Under the pieces are notes generated by a model that saw only the letters and a program-made list of their open reading frames with translations, did not search any database and had not been told where the DNA came from. This document shows, in pieces, positions 5,165 to 6,769 of a stretch of 6,769 nucleotides of DNA. Both the position numbers and the translations under genes were made by a program. The stretch's first letter is position 1, and every line of letters starts with the position of its first letter. Source of the DNA: CAZWMK01 sp964635065 (GTDB lineage: Bacteria > Pseudomonadota > Alphaproteobacteria > Sphingomonadales > Sphingomonadaceae); the NCBI GenBank assembly GCA_964635065.1, contig CAZWMK010000113.1, positions 1 to 6,769 of the forward strand, read 5' to 3'.

Positions 5165-6769
5165 TCAGCTGTTGACGGGCTTCAGTACAAGCTCGCCATC
5201 GCCTTCATCGACCCGGACTGTTGTGCCATCGGGCACAAGACCTTGCAGGATGGCTTCGGCCAGCGGGTCTTGCAGGCGCTTTTGCACCGCGCGCTTGAGG
5301 GGACGCGCGCCATAAACCGGATCATAGCCGACCCGCGCCAGCCAGCGGCGCGCCGCATCGCTGAGATCAAGCGTGATCTTGCGATCCTTGAGCAGCTTCT
5401 GCACGCGACCGATCTGAATGTCGACGATGGCGCCCATATGCTCCATGCCAAGGCGATGGAAGAGCACAATCTCGTCAAGGCGGTTCAGGAATTCGGGCCG
5501 GAAATGACCGCGCACGATCTCCATCACCTGATCCTCGACATCTTCGACCTTCTGATCGTCGCGCAGTGCGGCAATGTGCTGGCTGCCAAGGTTCGACGTC
5601 AGGATGATCAGCGTGTTGGTGAAGTCGACCGTGCGACCCTGACCATCGGTCAGGCGGCCATCATCAAGCACCTGCAACAGCACTTCGTCGAACAGGACGA
5701 CCTGATAGGGACGACGGCGCACGGCTTCGGTCAGGACGCCACCTTCCTCATAGCCGACATAGCCGGGAGGAGCGCCGATCAGGCGCGAAACCGAATGCTT
5801 CTCCATGAACTCAGACATGTCGATGCGCACCATTGCATTCGGATCGTCGAACAGGAATTCGGCCAAGGCCTTCGTCAGTTCAGTCTTGCCGACACCCGTC
5901 GGGCCAAGGAACAGGAACGAACCGAGCGGCCGGTTCGGATCCTGCAACCCGGCGCGCGCGCGGCGTACGGCGGCTGATACGGCCTTTACCGCATCGGTCT
6001 GGCCGATGACGCGCTTGCCGAGTTCGGCCTCCATCGCGAGGAGCTTCTCGCGCTCGCCTTCAAGCATCTTGTCGACGGGCACGCCGGTCCAGCGCGAGAC
6101 GACACCGGCAATATCCTCGCTCGTCACTTCTTCGCGCAGCATGGCAGATGCCGTCGCGGCTTCTGCCTCGACAAGTTGCCGTTCAAGATCGGGGATCACG
6201 CCATAGCTCAGTTCGCCGGCGCGGGCGTAATTGCCGCCGCGCTGCGCCTGTTCCACCTCGATGCGCGCGGCATCCAGCTGTTCCTTGATGCGGGTTGCGC
6301 CTTGCAGCTTGTCCTTCTCGGCCTGCCAGCGGGCGGTCAACGCGCGCGACTTTTCTTCCAGATCGACAAGCTCGGCTTCAAGCGCGGCAAGCCGGTCTTT
6401 TGAGGCCTGATCGCTCTCCTTCTTCAGCGCCTCGCGCTCGATCTTGAGCTGGATGATGCGGCGGTCAAGGTTTTCGATTTCTTCCGGCTTGCTCTCCACC
6501 TCCATGCGCAGGCGCGAGGCGGCTTCGTCCATGAGGTCGATTGCCTTGTCCGGCATGAAGCGGTCGGTGATGTAGCGGTTGCCCAAGGTGGCCGCTGCGA
6601 CAAGCGCGCCATCGGTGATGCGGACGCCGTGATGGAGCTCGTATTTTTCCTTCAAGCCGCGCAGGATCGAGATCGTATCCTCGACCGTCGGTTCGCCGAC
6701 AAACACCGGCTGGAAACGCCGTTCAAGCGCCGCGTCCTTTTCGACATATTTGCGATATTCATCGAGTGT
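5165..6769 (-). CDS. clpB: ATP-dependent chaperone ClpB, 5' part outside window, with gap in second AAA+ domain
   Basis: ClpB is the hexameric Hsp100 disaggregase that threads aggregated proteins through its pore and works with DnaK. The window holds the C-terminal 534 codons; the family is about 860 residues, so the N domain and most of the first AAA+ domain are off the right edge. Visible in order: the end of domain 1 with the arginine-finger segment EKDAALERRFQ and MPDKAIDLMDEAA; the coiled-coil middle domain (about 6240-6475); then domain 2 with Walker A GPTGVGKT (5882-5905), pore loop GYVG, Walker B VVLFDE (5684-5701), sensor 1 TSNLGS, arginine finger in FRPEFLNR and sensor 2 GARPLKR. 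The middle domain marks it as ClpB rather than ClpA or ClpC. Oddity: after VVLFDEV the sequence goes directly to LLQVLDDGRL, lacking about 10 nearly invariant residues (EKAHPDVFN plus one). The frame is kept. If real, ATPase activity of domain 2 is probably impaired. The gene ends at a strong terminator. Confidence 0.95.
   Translation of the reverse strand, partial: TLDEYRKYVEKDAALERRFQPVFVGEPTVEDTISILRGLKEKYELHHGVRITDGALVAAATLGNRYITDRFMPDKAIDLMDEAASRLRMEVESKPEEIENLDRRIIQLKIEREALKKESDQASKDRLAALEAELVDLEEKSRALTARWQAEKDKLQGATRIKEQLDAARIEVEQAQRGGNYARAGELSYGVIPDLERQLVEAEAATASAMLREEVTSEDIAGVVSRWTGVPVDKMLEGEREKLLAMEAELGKRVIGQTDAVKAVSAAVRRARAGLQDPNRPLGSFLFLGPTGVGKTELTKALAEFLFDDPNAMVRIDMSEFMEKHSVSRLIGAPPGYVGYEEGGVLTEAVRRRPYQVVLFDEVLLQVLDDGRLTDGQGRTVDFTNTLIILTSNLGSQHIAALRDDQKVEDVEDQVMEIVRGHFRPEFLNRLDEIVLFHRLGMEHMGAIVDIQIGRVQKLLKDRKITLDLSDAARRWLARVGYDPVYGARPLKRAVQKRLQDPLAEAILQGLVPDGTTVRVDEGDGELVLKPVNS

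Noticed and set aside
4482..5315. Plus-strand open frame of 277 codons over the kinase N-terminus and clpB end
   Set aside because: It crosses two real minus-strand genes and a terminator and has no domain signature.
5678..5686. Frameshift or pseudogene call for clpB
   Set aside because: The missing segment is a multiple of three, the frame and all downstream motifs are intact, and no premature stop is present; the gene is reported as coding with an in-frame gap.
5120..5977. Long plus-strand open frame (285 codons) opposite clpB
   Set aside because: Antisense to conserved ClpB motifs. It starts inside the clpB terminator, and its composition mirrors the opposite strand's codon bias. No independent evidence of coding.
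6704..6706. GTG as a possible start of clpB
   Set aside because: The reading frame continues upstream to the window edge with conserved ClpB sequence (EKDAALERRFQPV), so this is an internal Val codon.
1..6769. Defence island, mobile element, CRISPR array or new multi-gene system
   Set aside because: No spaced direct repeats, transposase, integrase, toxin-antitoxin pair or phage genes were seen; gene content is core metabolic, repair, chaperone and signalling.

Overview
This is a GC-rich, densely coding chromosomal segment, most likely from an alphaproteobacterium and probably a sphingomonad-type one. The clues are the xseA-DUF2093 pair (DUF2093 is essentially an alphaproteobacterial family), the alphaproteobacterial-style XseA with a basic C-terminal tail, and a PleC/DivJ-like histidine kinase core. 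Genus cannot be fixed from the sequence alone. I see no mobile element, tRNA, rRNA, CRISPR array or phage gene.

Layout. Positions 1-1151 (minus) hold most of purD (de novo purine synthesis), whose 3' end lies off the left edge. A 66-bp divergent intergenic region separates it from xseA (plus; large subunit of exonuclease VII). The xseA stop overlaps by one base the start of a 72-codon DUF2093 gene (plus). This short operon ends at a GC-rich hairpin that also serves the convergent 74-codon gene for a small membrane protein (minus). Upstream of that gene on the minus strand is an orphan membrane sensor histidine kinase with about six membrane helices, a PAS-like domain and a HisKA/HATPase core. 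A strong intrinsic terminator then separates the kinase from clpB (minus), whose 5' part runs off the right edge.

The genes do not form one pathway. purD, xseA and clpB are housekeeping functions (purine synthesis, DNA repair, protein disaggregation). The DUF2093 protein and the 74-residue membrane protein are uncharacterised, and the kinase has no response regulator beside it.

The most unusual observation is in clpB. The second AAA+ domain reads straight from the Walker B motif (VVLFDEV) into LLQVLDDGRL. It lacks the roughly 10 residues (EKAHPDVFN plus one hydrophobic residue) that are nearly invariant in ClpB/ClpA/ClpC proteins. The gap is exactly in frame and the rest of the domain looks intact, so this is either a real 30-bp deletion in a core chaperone or a sequence/assembly artefact. 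I found no evidence of a new multi-gene system.
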